This document shows, piece by piece, positions 1 through 10,755 of a DNA stretch of 64,000 nucleotides. This DNA comes from Macrothele yani. Its lineage: Eukaryota; Arthropoda; Arachnida; Araneae; Macrothelidae. The stretch's first letter is position 1; every line of letters starts with the position of its first letter. The notes under the pieces were generated by a model that was given only the letters and a program-made list of their open reading frames with translations, was not told the DNA's origin and did not search any database. Where the stretch lies: positions 116,807,072 through 116,871,071 of the forward strand of contig CM076999.1 in assembly GCA_039090855.1 (NCBI GenBank), written 5' to 3'. A program made the translations under genes and the position numbers.

Positions 1-840
1 GGGGGGGGGTCTTTGTGTTTCGCTGGGATCTTTCCTCACTTTGCCTTTCCTGGTGTGGTTTGCTTTTTGGGTGGGTGGTGTGTGATTGCTGTTTGTGGTG
101 TGTCGGTTCTGCGTGGTTGGGAGCCATTGTTGGGTCGAAAGCCGGTCTTCGTGCCACGCGGACGGCTCGGCGACCCTTCTGGTGGTGTCTCGGTTGGGAC
201 GTCATCATATAGGCACCCGTGAAGGACAGCCTTCTCCTTGAGTGTTTCAAGTGGCCTGCCTCGTCATTCTTGGTGTCCCTGTCTGCAAGCGTGAAGTGTG
301 GCCTGTTCGAGTTCTTCGGCAGGCCAGTGTGATTCGGGGGCTGGATGTGCTGACTGTGTAACCGTGGTTGGTGCATCGGGGTGTGAGTGAAACACCGGTG
401 GAACCGAACTCACATTTTATATGTGGTTCAGCGAAGCGAGTGTGTTGGTGTTGCTGGGCAACAAAATTTCGTGCCGGGAGAGGGGTCGCTGTGCTCACGC
501 ACAATGTCGTTCCCCTCTCTCGGATGCCAAGTCTTGGTTCTCCAAGTGTTGGTTTTCGAAGACAAAGGAAACATCGCCCAAAAAGTGTGTGTGATCGAAC
601 CAATAAGCCTAACTGGAACGCCAACTCAGCAATCAGAAACTCTCGACTGGGTCTAAGGTTATTGCTCTGCTTTTGTCTGGCCAAGCCACACAATAACCGA
701 AGATACTCAATAACCGAATTATTCTCAATAACCTTTGATTTTCCCTTTTTTGGAGTTAAAATAAGGTGGTAGCGACTGAATTCAATCAAGAACCCTTTTG
801 CAATCTGAGTACGATATAGGCTATAAAATAAATTTTGCAC
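1..840. other. GC-rich block, possible retroelement LTR or leader
   Basis: This block is clearly more GC-rich than the AT-rich DNA that follows. Near 440-480 the sequence TGTTGCTGGGCAACA is followed closely by TTTCGTGCCGGGAG, which faintly resembles the junction of an LTR end with a primer-binding site. No reverse transcriptase, gag or integrase frame is visible and no second LTR was found. The open frames on both strands show no recognisable family. The window starts with a run of G, so the element, if it is one, would extend leftwards. A CpG-rich regulatory region is the alternative. Confidence is low. Confidence 0.22.
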
Positions 841-1107
841 TTTTGCGTTCCTATAGTTGCTTAACTGAAGTGATTAACTTCACGAAAAGAGATTAAAACA
901 GCCTCGATTTACCTCGCTATAATGCACGTTTAAACAGGACGGCACATGAAAAACTAATGACGATCAGCCAAAAATAAAACACTAACTGGGGCCGGCGTCT
1001 GCACCCTTTAGCGACGAAAAGTGGAATTTTTCTTGTACGCGAATCCCCATAGAGAACGCCAAAGTGACAGAGCCTTGAGCAGTAACAGTTGATAATCCCA
1101 GTTAGCT
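841..1107. other. No gene seen
   Basis: AT-rich sequence with no coding pattern or recognisable repeat boundary. Confidence 0.5.
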
Positions 1108-1249
1108 GTGTTTAGGGCCACTGGTTCCAGGAAAGAGCCAGTGCCGTAAGACAAACACAACATTCATGCCTCTCCAGGATTCAAACCCGGACCCCTTTCG
1201 GACGAATGATCAGAAGCCATAGCTTAGACCACTGCGCCACAGGGGCGGC
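1108..1249 (-). mobile_element. tRNA-derived SINE, degraded partial copy
   Basis: On the minus strand this carries the SINE head (GGCGCAGTGGTCTAAGC-like A box, then GTCCGGGTTTGAATCC-like B box) and the start of the body (CAGTGCCGTAAGAC read on plus). The distal body and poly-A tail are missing, and there are several mismatches to the younger copies. No target-site duplication was found. Confidence 0.85.
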
Positions 1250-1573
1250 AAAGTAATCTTGCACTAGTGTCTCATTGTACTCTAGCGTGCTCTCCAAATC
1301 GTTACCTTATTGGAGGGAACCGGTTACGTGGAAAACCGAATCCCTCAAATTGGAGCAGTGTTCTAGAATACTATACGAATCGCCAATATTTTCGATTCAA
1401 TCCACTGTCATAATGAAACAGCAAGAATTAAAATAAGTTTTACACAATCCCGAGGTATGCACTGAAGAGCAATTGAATTAGAGACAGCTGGCGTTATGCA
1501 AATATGGCGCTGTGGGCGGCCCTGTAAACGGAAACGACATGGCGTATGCAGAGATCCGACAATTTAAGGAGTG

Positions 1574-2809
1574 ATGCGACTGGAATCAGTGGGTAAGACG
1601 AAGGATCTAAGCGCATTTGATCGTGGGCAAATTGTCGGGGCCCGACGAATGGGACACTCCATCTCGGAAGTGCCGCCCCGGTGGCGCAGTGGTCTAAGCG
1701 ATGGCCTCTGATCATTCGTCCGAGCGGGGTCCGGGTTCGAATCCCGGTGAGGCATGGTTGTTGTGTTTGTCTTACGGCACTGGCTCTCTCCCTTCCCTGG
1801 AACCAGTGACCCTAAATTAGGGACGGGCGACTGCTTATAGCCCATTGAGTTGCTCACGGTGGTCGTTAAAAATCCAATAAAAAAAAAATAAAAAAATCTC
1901 GGAAGTCGTGCGGGCACTGGGATTTTTACGAGCCACTGTGTCACGGGTGCACCATGAGTACATCGAGTCCGGTAAAACCATCCCTGCAAGGGCCAACTGC
2001 GGTGGACAGCAGGGTGTGGATGAATGGGGTCATCGTCGGCTAGCTCACATTGTAACAGCGGATGAACGGGCCACAGTGCAAGAAATCACTCGGCAATTTA
2101 ACGCTGGTGCACAAAAACGTGTAAGTAGCCACACCATCTCCTCGCTATGGATTACAGAAGCCATCGTCCCACGAGGGTACCGCTGCTGGCCGCAAATCAC
2201 AGGGTGCAAAGATTAGCATGGGCGCGGGAACATCGCCACTGGACCCTATACATGTGGATAAATGTTGCCTGGACTGATGAGTCGAGATTCACGTTGGTAC
2301 ATGCGGATAGCAGGATACGAGTACGGTACAAACCACATGAAGCGATGGATCCTTCTTGTCAGCAGGGTACTCTTTGGGCTGGTGGGGATGGCATTCTCGT
2401 CTGGAGACTGAAATGGGACCCCTGGTACGTGTGACATCGTCCCTCACAGGTCAACGTTACCGGGTTATCCTGGACGACCATTTGCTCCCGTTTGTGCGTC
2501 TTCAACATCCCACTGGGGACCTCATCCTGCAACAAGACAATGCACCGTGCCATCGCTCCCGAATTGTATCCAAATGGTTAGATGAACACTCCACCGACGT
2601 GACCTCGCTTCCTTGGCCAGCTATGTCACCTGACCTCAACCCCATCGAGCTCATCTGGGATGCCATCGAGAGAGATGTTTGAGGCTCTGACCCCCTCCAT
2701 CAAATCTTCGTGAACTGTGGGAGCTTGTTCAGGGGTCGTAGATCCGTATGGCTTCCCAACGTTTTCGGTGTCTTGTCGAGCACATGCCGAGACGAATCGC
2801 CGCGGTCAT
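1574..2809 (+). pseudogene. Tc1 transposase, broken (DD34E type)
   Basis: The frame starts at ATG 1574 (MRLESVGKTKDLSAFDRGQ), which resembles the N-terminal helix-turn-helix of Tc1 transposases. It is cut by a SINE inside the segment ending HSISEV and resumes at 1907. Catalytic-core landmarks remain: WTDESRF (first Asp) near 2269, LQQDNAPCH (second Asp) near 2530, and SPDLNPIELIWD (Glu) near 2630. Frame changes occur near 2140 and 2400. A TGA at 2680-2682 stands where the sister copy at 61.8 kb has CGA, so it is a point nonsense change. The protein would have cut and pasted its own element in the nucleus and cannot work in this state. Confidence 0.9.
1672..1895 (+). mobile_element. tRNA-derived SINE, full length, inside Tc1 copy 1
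   Basis: Starts GCCGCCCCGGTGGCGCAGTG (A box within) and has GGTTCGAATCC (B box), then the body and an A-rich tail. It is flanked by an exact 11-bp target duplication, ATCTCGGAAGT, at 1661-1671 and 1896-1906. It therefore inserted after the Tc1 element. Confidence 0.96.
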
Positions 2810-2884
2810 GAGGCCGAAAGGTGGTACTACACGTTACTAGACAAGTATCTCTAATTTAATTGCTCTTCAGGGTAAATAAAGCGC

Positions 2885-2971
2885 TAAGTATTCGTGAAGA
2901 GTTCCTACTGAGTAAAAGCAGTAAGTATTCGTGGTAAATTCCAGCTGAATAACAGTGATAAGCATTCATGG
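2885..2971. repeat. Short 37-bp tandem repeat
   Basis: Two full units and part of a third, each starting TAAGTATTCGTG or TAAGCATTCATG, with a 37-bp period and many mismatches. Confidence 0.6.
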
Positions 2972-2998
2972 CGCTTGTAAACTAGACGTGCCTAAATT

Positions 2999-3229
2999 TT
3001 TTTTTTTTTTTTTTTTTTTTGATTGGAGGTTTAACGACCACCGTGAGCAACTCAATGGGCTATAAGCAGTCGCCCGTCCCTAATTTAGGGTCACTGGTTC
3101 CAGGGAAGGGAGAGAGCCAGTGCCGTAAGACAAACACAACATCCATGCCTCACCGGGATTCGAACCCGGACCCCTTTCGGACGAATGATCAGAGGCCATT
3201 GCCTTAGACCACTGCGCCACCGGGGCGGC
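2999..3229 (-). mobile_element. tRNA-derived SINE, full length
   Basis: Minus-strand copy with a T-run of about 21 (poly-A tail) and a complete body and head. The target duplication is GTGCCTAAATT at 2988-2998 and GTGCCCAAATT at 3230-3240, one mismatch in 11. Confidence 0.95.
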
Positions 3230-3603
3230 GTGCCCAAATTGTAAGAAGACATTCCGGATGAAGAACAAAATTGCACAGAGGGTGAGTCGGAAAGTCTTGC
3301 AGTATATGCATACACGTATGCGCTGCAGCGCGTATGTCACGTGTTTTAGCTAGTTCACGTCGAGCAATGCAGTCAGTCGAAAGGGATATGGTGGTAGTCG
3401 TTGCTGTGAACAGCATTGCATGTCGTCGTTTTGTCTGTGCTTGGGACGCCTAAAAGATGAACAGTCACAACCGGCTAATTAAGGAACTTTTGCTTTACGA
3501 GTTTGAACTCAGCCATTACGCTGTTCATGCAACACGAAACATTTGTGATGCGAAAGGGGAAGGTTCCGTGGACCACAGCACCGAAACCACATGGTTCAAG
3601 AAT

Positions 3604-3827
3604 TTTTTTTTTTTTTTTTAGGTTGGAGGTTTAACGACCACCGTGAGCAACTCAATGGGCTATAAGCAGTCGCCCGTCCCTAATTTAGGGTCACTGGTTC
3701 CAGGGAAGGGAGAGAGCCAGTGCCGTAAGACAAACAAAACATCCATGCCTCACTGGGATTCGAACCCGGACCCGTTCGAACGAATGATCAGAGGCCATTG
3801 CTTAGACCACTGCGCCACCGGGGCGGC
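3604..3827 (-). mobile_element. tRNA-derived SINE inside mariner
   Basis: Complete minus-strand copy. The flanking duplication is approximately TTCAAGAATTT at the left and CCAAGAAATTT at the right, so it entered the mariner coding region after that element was in place. Confidence 0.92.
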
Positions 3828-3985
3828 CAAGAAATTTCACTCAGGTGACAAAAACTTCAACGATCAGCCATGGTCAGGTAGGCCGCGAACCGGAGATTCG
3901 GAGCCAGTGAACGACGAGACAACTCCCACAAAGAGCCCTCGGAGATTATCAGGCGAGCTGGGCATATCACAGACCACCGTGGTTC

Positions 3986-4202
3986 TTTTTTTTTATTGGA
4001 GGTTTAACGACCACCGTGACCAACTCAATGGGCTATTAATAAGCAGTCGCCCGTCCCTAATTTAGGGTCACTGGTTCCAGGGAAGGGAGAGCCAGTGCCG
4101 TAAGACAAACACAACATCCATGCCTCACCTGGATTCGAACCCAGCCCCTTTCAGACGAATGATCAGAGGCCATCGCTTAGACCACTGCGCCACTGGGGCG
4201 GC
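3986..4202 (-). mobile_element. tRNA-derived SINE at a mariner/transposon junction
   Basis: Full head and body with a short T-run. It sits exactly where the mariner N-terminal coding sequence ends and the partial long-inverted-repeat element begins. No clean target duplication is visible, so the junction has probably been rearranged since. Confidence 0.9.
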
Positions 4203-5168
4203 GGTGTTTTCTTTGCAACAGTGGTTACCTTCAGTTGTTTTACTTGTACAGTCGGAATGTGACAGGAGGTAAATAGCAAGTGAACTTTATTGGTAGGAGA
4301 GCTTTTTAGTTTTTATTTCAACACGACTCATGGACTTATGACTTGTCTTCCGAAGTACCTACCCTTTACTCACAGAGCCGACAGATGTCAGCGCTCACTC
4401 CTCCTGTAGTTCAGGATTAGTACTGATGTGTTTTGTATTGAGAACCCATGAGTTGTTTAACGTTTTTTTTATCATTTTCGGGGAGAAGAGGGGTAGAAAT
4501 GTGGAATTGAAGGAATTGTTGATGAAGTTTGGAGGGACAAAAATTATGAGGAATTTCCTAAATATTAGACAAATATATATGTGACAGATCACTTACTATT
4601 TTATCAGACACAATATATGGCAAATAACATTCTGCAGTATTATCCCAATGGAACTGTCTTATTTCAACAGAACACTGTTTTGAGGTCTTACTTCGTGTCA
4701 TTAGGTAGTTCTTTGCTACTACAAAATCACTCGATTTGATTTTTTTGTAGCTAGACCTCTTCACATTCATGAGGAAAGAAACTTGATCGTCAGAATAAAA
4801 TTTTCGTGATGGGTATTTGGTAGACGTGCTGCCATCTATTGGCCGATACGAAGTATGGTATTCAACTAGAACTGCATATATTCCTAATGGTATCGGGCAC
4901 AAAATTACTTTACCTTCCAATTCAATATGATCATTTGTCACATATGTTAAGTAATCTCACAGTGAATTTCTTACAAAGCAGAACTTTCCACGATATAATT
5001 CAATATGATCATTTGCCACATAGCGTATGTAACCTCACAATTAATTTCTTAGCAAGCAGAACTTCCCCCGATAGAAGACCGTGTTCCTGTTACGTGACTC
5101 TCCTTATAGGCCCCGCCTACTCGCAGTCTCCAAAGTAGCTCTGAACCAATCGTGTTACGGAAATGGCT
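4203..5168 (+). repeat. Partial copy of a long-inverted-repeat non-autonomous element
   Basis: Aligns along its length with about 36080-37000, from TGGTTACCTTCAGTTGTTTT to the right inverted repeat (CTCCAAAGTAGCTCTGAACC). The left half and the last roughly 40 bp of the right end are missing. No coding capacity was seen. It lies within the mariner of 3276-5521. Confidence 0.8.
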
Positions 5169-5523
5169 TTAACCGCGCTCTCCTACAGCAGGACAACGCT
5201 CGGCCTCATACCGCGCGAACGACCCGGGCAAAACTCCAGGAACTTAAGAGCACACATCCAGCATATAATCCGGACCTTGCCTCGTCGGATTATCACTTGT
5301 TCCGGTCCATGGCCCACTTCTTTCGCGGGCGGCGGCACTTCAACAATCAGGAAGAAGTTCTTCGCCTCGAAGGACAAGAACAGGTACCGCCGTGGAATCG
5401 AAGAACTGGCAGATACTTTGACGATGGCCTATACTTTGAACGCTCGTCAGCTTTCGTCGTAAAGGTACGTATGAAGACATAAAATGATCCAAATATTGCA
5501 AAACTTTCGACTCACCCTCTGTA

Positions 5524-5885
5524 AGAACAATTACACTTTCATTTATAGACATTTGGGACATTTCAAACAACTTATCGGTCCTGTGAAATCTTACTAAGGC
5601 AGTTATGCCTTTCAAAAATGAACGCACTTGCCTAATTTTTCCATCTAACGTCAAATATTCTTCCTAAATATACAAATTCATTCACGTGGTTTATCTCTGT
5701 AACATTTAGACTATACTGCACTTTGTATTAAACAGCTTCCTTGCTCGAAAACCATTACTGTTTTTACCTTATTGGTACTCAGTTTGAATTTTATACAAAC
5801 TCCATGCATCTGGGGCAACATACCTCTGCAAAACGCTTTTGCTTTTCACCAAGAGGGTGTTATCAGCAGCAAAACAATCTTTTAA
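5524..5885 (-). pseudogene. Non-LTR retrotransposon (LINE) reverse-transcriptase relic
   Basis: Read on the minus strand with several frame changes and stops, this gives segments matching the C-terminal half of LINE reverse transcriptases: DCFAADNTLLVKSKS (an altered FADDTVLLV catalytic box), FKLSTNKVKTVMVFEQG-like text, and DGKIRQVRSFLKG followed by MSINESVIVLTEG (the region before the YGSE motif). The catalytic DD is changed to AD. The fragment stops at the mariner end at 5521, which suggests the mariner inserted into it. It is about 120 residues of a much longer protein. Confidence 0.72.
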
Positions 5886-6266
5886 CATGTATTTTTTAAA
5901 GAAGTAATGAGAAAATAAACGTAATTTTACAGTATTTTATTTAGTATGTTTTCTGAAAGATTTTGTTGTGGTTTTTACAAAATCACTTGTAGGGAGTAAC
6001 ATACACTGTTAAACAAAATTAACATAAAAATGTAAATAAATTCTTTGATATGTATAACTTTCTGTACAAAATACAAATATATTTATAAGAAAAGAGTACA
6101 GAGCTTTTTTCAATACAGTCAGACATTTTTCGGTGGGACCAGTAATGATCAAACAAGCATGTGAAATGCAAAAGAGTATCTTGTATCTCAAAAAACAAAC
6201 AAATGCAGTAAAAAAGTTAGCAAACATTTTTTCAGTCATGTACAAATTATAAAAAAAATCTTTAAC
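5886..6266. other. No gene seen
   Basis: AT-rich sequence with no family-level match; short open frames show low-complexity, hydrophobic text only. Confidence 0.5.
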
Positions 6267-6620
6267 AGATTTATCTGACACAATGCAGCAGAATATGAAG
6301 TCTATACACGTACATCTTAGCAGTTTATGAAGAGGACAGTATTAGATAAAAGTTCATGAGAAATGTTCAAAATTTAACATTATGCTTGTAGCTACCAATT
6401 TATTATTAAATTACCTTTAAACAGGTTTACCTGACATGCAGCAGAATATGTAGTCTATATTTTAAAGAATTTTCAAAATTTGACATTATGCTTGTGCTTG
6501 TAGCTGTCAGTTTATTATTATCTTTAAACAGGTTTACATGACATGCAGCAGAATAAATAGTACCCATATTGTTAAACATTTGACATTATGAGCTGCCAGT
6601 TTATTATTATTGTCTGGTTT
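6267..6620. repeat. Degenerate tandem repeat, about 110-140 bp unit
   Basis: Three units share GACA(CA)ATGCAGCAGAATA, then TTTGACATTATGCTTGTAGC, then TTTATTATTA and TTTAAACAGGTTTAC. Unit length varies through internal deletions. Confidence 0.65.
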
Positions 6621-6889
6621 AAGAATGGTGCTTCTTAGTGAAAGATGGGGAAAAAAAAACTCTTGGAGATCGGAAAGCGACGTTAGGTGGCAAATACACA
6701 AAGGCCATTCCATAAAAACAGACTAAATTTTTTTGAGTTGGCAACAGTGCGAACGGAAAAAATAACCACGCAGATGACTAACTGAATTAAGGAAGTATCA
6801 TCTATGGCAACAGTTATTAGCCGTGCTAGACGATTCTGGTTTGTTATTGCGCAGTTGTTTAAGGAACGTCTGCATTTTGCCATACAGCT

Positions 6890-7265
6890 ATGGAGGCGAG
6901 TGATTCAGAGTTAAGAAGTGAAATGTGTTGTGCCATAAAATTTTGCTATCATTTGGGTAAAACGGCTCCAGAAACAGTTAATTTAATTAATAAAGCTTAC
7001 AAAGATTAATGTTTGGGTGAGTCGACGATTTTTAGATGACGGCATGACTTCAAAAAAGGCCGTTTGGCGGCATAACTCGCCCCTAGGCCTGGTCGACCTG
7101 AAAGTGTTGTTACGGAGCGTATTTATGTTTGGGCAATCCTGCAAGTAGATCGACGAATGACGTGTGAAGATGTCAATTAATATTTCGAAAACGTCGGTAT
7201 TCGCATTCTACGCGACACATTAATGTTGCATCGTGTGTGTTTCAAGATGGGTACCTCATCACCTG
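6890..7265 (+). pseudogene. Mariner transposase N-terminal fragment
   Basis: From ATG 6890 the text MEASDSELRSEMCCAIKFCY, HLGKTAPETVNLINKAY and then, after a frame change, LAPRPGRPESVVTERI and QVDRRMTCEDVN follows the N-terminal DNA-binding half of mariner transposases. It contains the usual basic PRPGRP linker before the catalytic domain. No catalytic domain follows; after about 7265 the sequence is unrelated. Stops and frame changes show it is dead. Confidence 0.75.
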
Positions 7266-7663
7266 ACAAGAAAACAATTGTTTGCCAGAGTTCAGGTGTG
7301 TCATGAGTGCAAGAAAAGATTCAAGTTGCATGAGATGGCTTAACGCAGGACACCATTGGGAACCTGTAGAGCTTAATTCTGAGACGTCTGGCCTGCTGTG
7401 TGAACAAACATGGCGGCCGGACGCCATACTGAGAGACACTACTTATTGGCGCGTAGCTCAATAAATATTGCTCATATCAGTCTCAATGTTTAATCATTTA
7501 TTGTTCCTGGTAACCTTTATCTTACTCCTGAATAGCATTGCAATCCGATACGTCCTTCTGCGTGCAACTATTTTTTTGACGATGAGTGTATAACTACACA
7601 GTTATTAGGTATACTACAGAAGATATTCACACATTTTTTGAACGCTTTCCAGCCATATAATTA
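7266..7663. other. No gene seen
   Basis: Mixed-composition sequence, perhaps remains of the adjacent mariner; nothing recognisable. Confidence 0.4.
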
Positions 7664-8300
7664 ATGCTTAAAATAAATTTATTTCTTAAATGTTCTATGT
7701 CATCGTCCTTTCTCTGGACTATGAACCTTCAACTAGATTTCCAAGATTATATGACATTTCTTGAAATCAGTAGTAGTATTATATTCCAGTCCTCTTCCAC
7801 TGCTTTCCATAGTCCAATCATTGCTTTAGGTCTGTGTTTTTTTTTTTTTTTTTTTTTTTTATTAGTTGGAGGTTTAACGACTACCGTGAGCAACTCAATG
7901 GGCTATAAGCAGTCGCCCGTCCCTAATTTAGGGTCACTGGTTCCAGGGAAGGGAAAGAGCCAGTGTCGTAAGACAAACACAACATCCATGCCTCACCGGG
8001 ATTCAAACCCGGACCCCGTTCGGACGAATGATCAGAGGCCATCGCTTAGACCACTGCGCCACCGGGGCGGCGGTCTGTGTTTAGAAAACACTCTTTTTAG
8101 CAGTCCAAAAGCATAACAGTCCATTGGTGACACATTATGAACAAAAGATATAGACTTGATACCCGTCTCTTTATTCATTTTTCAACAAATAGAAAGGGGT
8201 AGATTTTGATGTATGACTGGTAGCCTTATCCTGATGGAGTTTTACTGTTTCAAACAAGGTTCTTAGATATCTCTTAGGTTGGTTCTATTAGCAATCTACG
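7664..8300 (-). pseudogene. Tc1-type transposase C-terminal fragment, split by a SINE
   Basis: On the minus strand, outside the SINE, the text reads APSHTSKST-like near 8200 (after the second catalytic Asp), MDCYAFGLLKRVL near 8090, and KAMIGLWKAVEEDWN near 7820. These match the end of the catalytic core and the C-terminus of a Tc1 family. Stops and frame changes occur. The SINE at 7840-8071 split the codons after LSKHRP-like text. Confidence 0.65.
7840..8071 (-). mobile_element. tRNA-derived SINE, full length
   Basis: Complete minus-strand copy with a T-run of about 26. An exact 11-bp target duplication GGTCTGTGTTT lies at 7829-7839 and 8072-8082. Confidence 0.96.
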
Positions 8301-8876
8301 CTCTTATTGGCTCTTTCATTTGATGTCACTGTGGAGGCACTGAGCAGAAACAAACCACAGCATTCATACGTAACTCAAGGCAAAGAGAACTTTATACGAG
8401 CAAAACATGAAACTTCTCACTTCGTTATACAAAAGAAAAGAAAAATGCCCAGTTCAGAATGAATTCTTAATTAATATAACAAGAGTTATGTTCACCATTT
8501 GTCTTATGTGTTCGTGAAACAAACGGTGGGGAACCAAGATTTTTACCAAAACAAATAAGGAATTTAGATCGTCAAAAAAAAAAAAAAAAAAAAAATCCAG
8601 CAATCTTTTCTAATTTGTGCAGTTTTAATAACTAGTGTCAGAACTATTCTCATAGATAGCTCATGGGACATAGAATTTAGATACAAAATAAAGGTTTGTA
8701 TTGAATTATACCAAAAATTAATCTGTTTCATTCTGCTACTGAAATGCACCCCCTTTCTTTTAGATACACCTTTTTACTTTTTTAATCTCTATCTTGCATT
8801 TCGACCTCAAAATGGTGAGCTTTTTTAAAATTGGATAGAAATTATGACTGAAATTTACTTAGAAAGTCGCTAAATT
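8301..8876. other. No gene seen
   Basis: AT-rich sequence with an A-run at about 8574-8595; no supported feature. Confidence 0.45.
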
Positions 8877-9098
8877 TCAGTGATGCAACCTGTATATTTT
8901 GACTTTTACTACAGTAAATGAACGTTTTTTCAAATCACATTCATAATAATCTTCACAAATTCTAGTATGTTTCACACTGACATATTTTCGTTTACATTTT
9001 TGCAACATCTGATTTTTTTGGAATGCATGATAAATAATCCCAGTTCCTTTTGTTTTCTTATTCTGCGATGGGCACAGAGCAATGGCACAATTAGGCAT
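8877..9098 (-). pseudogene. THAP-type zinc-finger fragment
   Basis: The 73-residue frame begins MPNCAIALCPSQNKKTKGTG and later reads YHAFQKNQ and RICEDYYECD. This is the THAP C2CH layout: MP start, Cys-x4-Cys, a central stretch, then Cys-x2-His near residue 50. In the last pair the His is Tyr (CEDY instead of CEDH), so zinc binding should be lost. THAP domains bind DNA and are often the N-terminus of P-element-like transposases. No transposase core follows here, so a transposon relic is the simplest reading. Confidence 0.6.
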
Positions 9099-9180
9099 CG
9101 TCCTTATGAAATAATAGCACAGATTGGTGGGGTCGTGAAATTTTCTAACAAACAAACACACAGCAATAGAATGATTTCTT

Positions 9181-9310
9181 TTTGTTACCGTGATAGTTAT
9201 CTTATAATGCTTATCTTTTGTTATCACAATAGTTATCTTATAATGCTTATCTTTTGTTACCACAATAGTTATCTTATAATGCTTATCTTTTGTTACCACA
9301 ATAGTTATCT
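9181..9310. repeat. 36-bp tandem repeat, about 3.5 units
   Basis: Unit contains TAGTTATCTTATAATGC and CTTTTGTTACCACAA. The period is a multiple of three, so frames stay open on both strands without being genes. Confidence 0.85.
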
Positions 9311-10214
9311 TTATCCAATCAAAACGAAACAAGAAGTATCAAAATTTTCAATGAAATACACCGAGACAAGGACCCGGTCCCATTGCAATCTAGGTTCGGA
9401 GTGTATTGTATACCACTTTGTTCTACCAACCTTAAACTAGAGGACAAGGTGTTTATAGGCTAGACCTTTCATAACTTAAAGGTGCAGATGTCAGAGCATG
9501 AATACTCAATGAGAACAACCACAGTGTCATCGTTTCTAACTAAATTAGTCACTTCAGGAAATTATTACCCAGACTGGGATAAAGTGACTATAGTGACCTC
9601 TGCAAATAACAAACAATATTTACTCTTAGCTAAGGCTTTGTGCATAACACATTTCGAAAAGGTATGTTGTAATGATGAACTACCTGTTTGGTTACATACA
9701 CTGTGGAAACAATTTGTCCAAGGCACCATCACCTAGACGTGGACGTACCAATTAAAACATGCTATTTTCCGGAAAGTACAACTTTGCTCTCTGGCAACAG
9801 GGGGAACTGTTTTACTAATGACTTTTGGGAAGGTTTAGAACGATAAAAATCTTAGCACTCGTTCCAGTATTGTCATTTGCTTGGGCCTGATACGACTAAT
9901 GTATCCGTGAAAGATCTAGTCCACTTTAAATCTCTTTTACTGTAGGATTGTAAATAATGTCATGTTTTAATATTGCATTCTGATTCAGTTAAGGGTCTTT
10001 AATTTAAATCGTGCTAAGACAGTTTTTAACGATATGTTTCTTTAGAATCTATCAGCACGAAGAAGAAAGAATACTTTGTGTATATTATACCATTTGAGGT
10101 CAAAATGACCTTGCGTCGCTTACAGCATTAGTGTTTTTCAAACAATGCTAGACATCAATGCAAACGATGTGCATGTAATATACCATATGAAAGTTTTCCC
10201 AAAGTGAAAAAATT
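9311..10214. other. No supported gene
   Basis: Contains one 84-codon open frame at 9482-9736 without recognisable homology. A short palindrome GGTCAAAATGACC lies near 10100. No transposon ends were identified. Confidence 0.4.
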
Positions 10215-10435
10215 GCTGCCCGGCGGCGCAGTGGTCTAAGCGATAGCTTCTGATCATTCGTCCGAGATGGGTCCGGATTTGAATCCCGGCGAGGCATGGA
10301 TGTTACGTTTGTCTTATGGCCCTGGCTCTCTCCCTTCCCTGGAGTCAGTAGTCCTAAATTAGGGACAGGCGACTACTTAGAGCCCTTTAAGGTGCTCACG
10401 GTGGTCGTTAAACCTCCAATCAAAAAAAAAAAAAT
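10215..10435 (+). mobile_element. tRNA-derived SINE, full length
   Basis: Complete plus-strand copy with a 13-A tail. Target duplication AAGTGAAAAA lies at 10202-10211 and 10436-10445. Head and body carry more substitutions than other copies, including GGATTTGAATCC in the B box. Confidence 0.94.
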
Positions 10436-10584
10436 AAGTGAAAAAGCGTACCAGATTAAATTTTATGAAACAACTTGGTGAAAATTTAATAATAATAATA
10501 AAAAAAAATTAAAAGGATGAGGTGAAAACAAGAGAATGCTGCATGACTTACGCTGTACTATTTACTGCCCCTTAGGAAAAAAAT

Positions 10585-10755
10585 TATGCCAAGGAGCCTC
10601 AAGCATCAGGTCAGGGCTTTTTTTGGGGAGAAATTGAAGAGAAAAAGTTGTCCCTTATATGTCCAAGAGCTTTCACAGCATGTTATGCCAGCAAAATGCC
10701 AGTTTGTGCAGACTGTTCAAAAACTGTTTGTGTGGACTGCACGTCAGAAAACTAA
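10585..10755 (+). pseudogene. piggyBac transposase C-terminal cysteine-rich fragment
   Basis: The frame at 10663-10755 reads PRAFTACYASKMPVCADCSK then TVCVDCTSEN and stops. Together with a Cys-Pro-Leu just upstream in another frame, this matches the C-terminal zinc-binding domain of piggyBac transposases, which ends in a VCVDC-type motif. A 2-nt insertion near 10655 breaks the frame. The catalytic DDD core is not recognisable upstream. Confidence 0.7.

Larger units (their letters stand above)
1460..2872 (+). mobile_element. Tc1-type DNA transposon (copy 1), interrupted by a SINE
   Basis: The terminal inverted repeats are CACTGAAGAGCAATTGAATT at the left and its near-complement ending in GCTCTTCAGGG at the right. 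TA dinucleotides lie next to both ends, as expected for Tc1/mariner target duplication. Without the 224-bp SINE at 1672-1895 the element is about 1.2 kb, close to a full-length Tc1. A second, internally deleted copy of the same family lies inverted at 61623-62553. Confidence 0.9.
3276..5521 (+). mobile_element. Mariner element (DD34D), heavily interrupted
   Basis: The inverted repeats are CAGAGGGTGAGTCGGAAAGT at 3276 and ACTTTCGACTCACCCTCTG ending at 5521, followed by TA. The transposase N-terminal part can be read at about 3460-3600 and 3828-3985 (LLLYEFELSHYAV, then NDQPWSGRP, then LSGELGISQTTVV). The C-terminal part runs from about 5170 to 5460 (LLQQDNARPHTAR, YNPDLASSDYHLF, DGLYFE). The middle, including the first catalytic Asp, is absent. 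Its place is taken by a SINE and part of another transposon (4203-5168). A further SINE sits at 3604-3827. The element is dead. Confidence 0.88.

Noticed and set aside
247..840. 197-codon minus-strand frame in the GC-rich block
   Set aside because: Opposing frames are also open and the text shows no domain; treated as chance in GC-rich DNA.
3019..3207. Recurrent frame NSMGYKQSPVPNLGSLVPGK found at many sites
   Set aside because: This is the SINE body read in one frame; it recurs wherever a minus-strand SINE lies and is not a gene.
4558..4941. 127-codon minus-strand frame
   Set aside because: Lies in a non-autonomous transposon; the homologous region near 36.5 kb does not keep the frame open.
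9482..9736. 84-codon open frame starting MQMSEHEYSMRTTTVSSFLT
   Set aside because: No recognisable family, no splice or promoter context, and AT-rich surroundings; chance frame length is possible.
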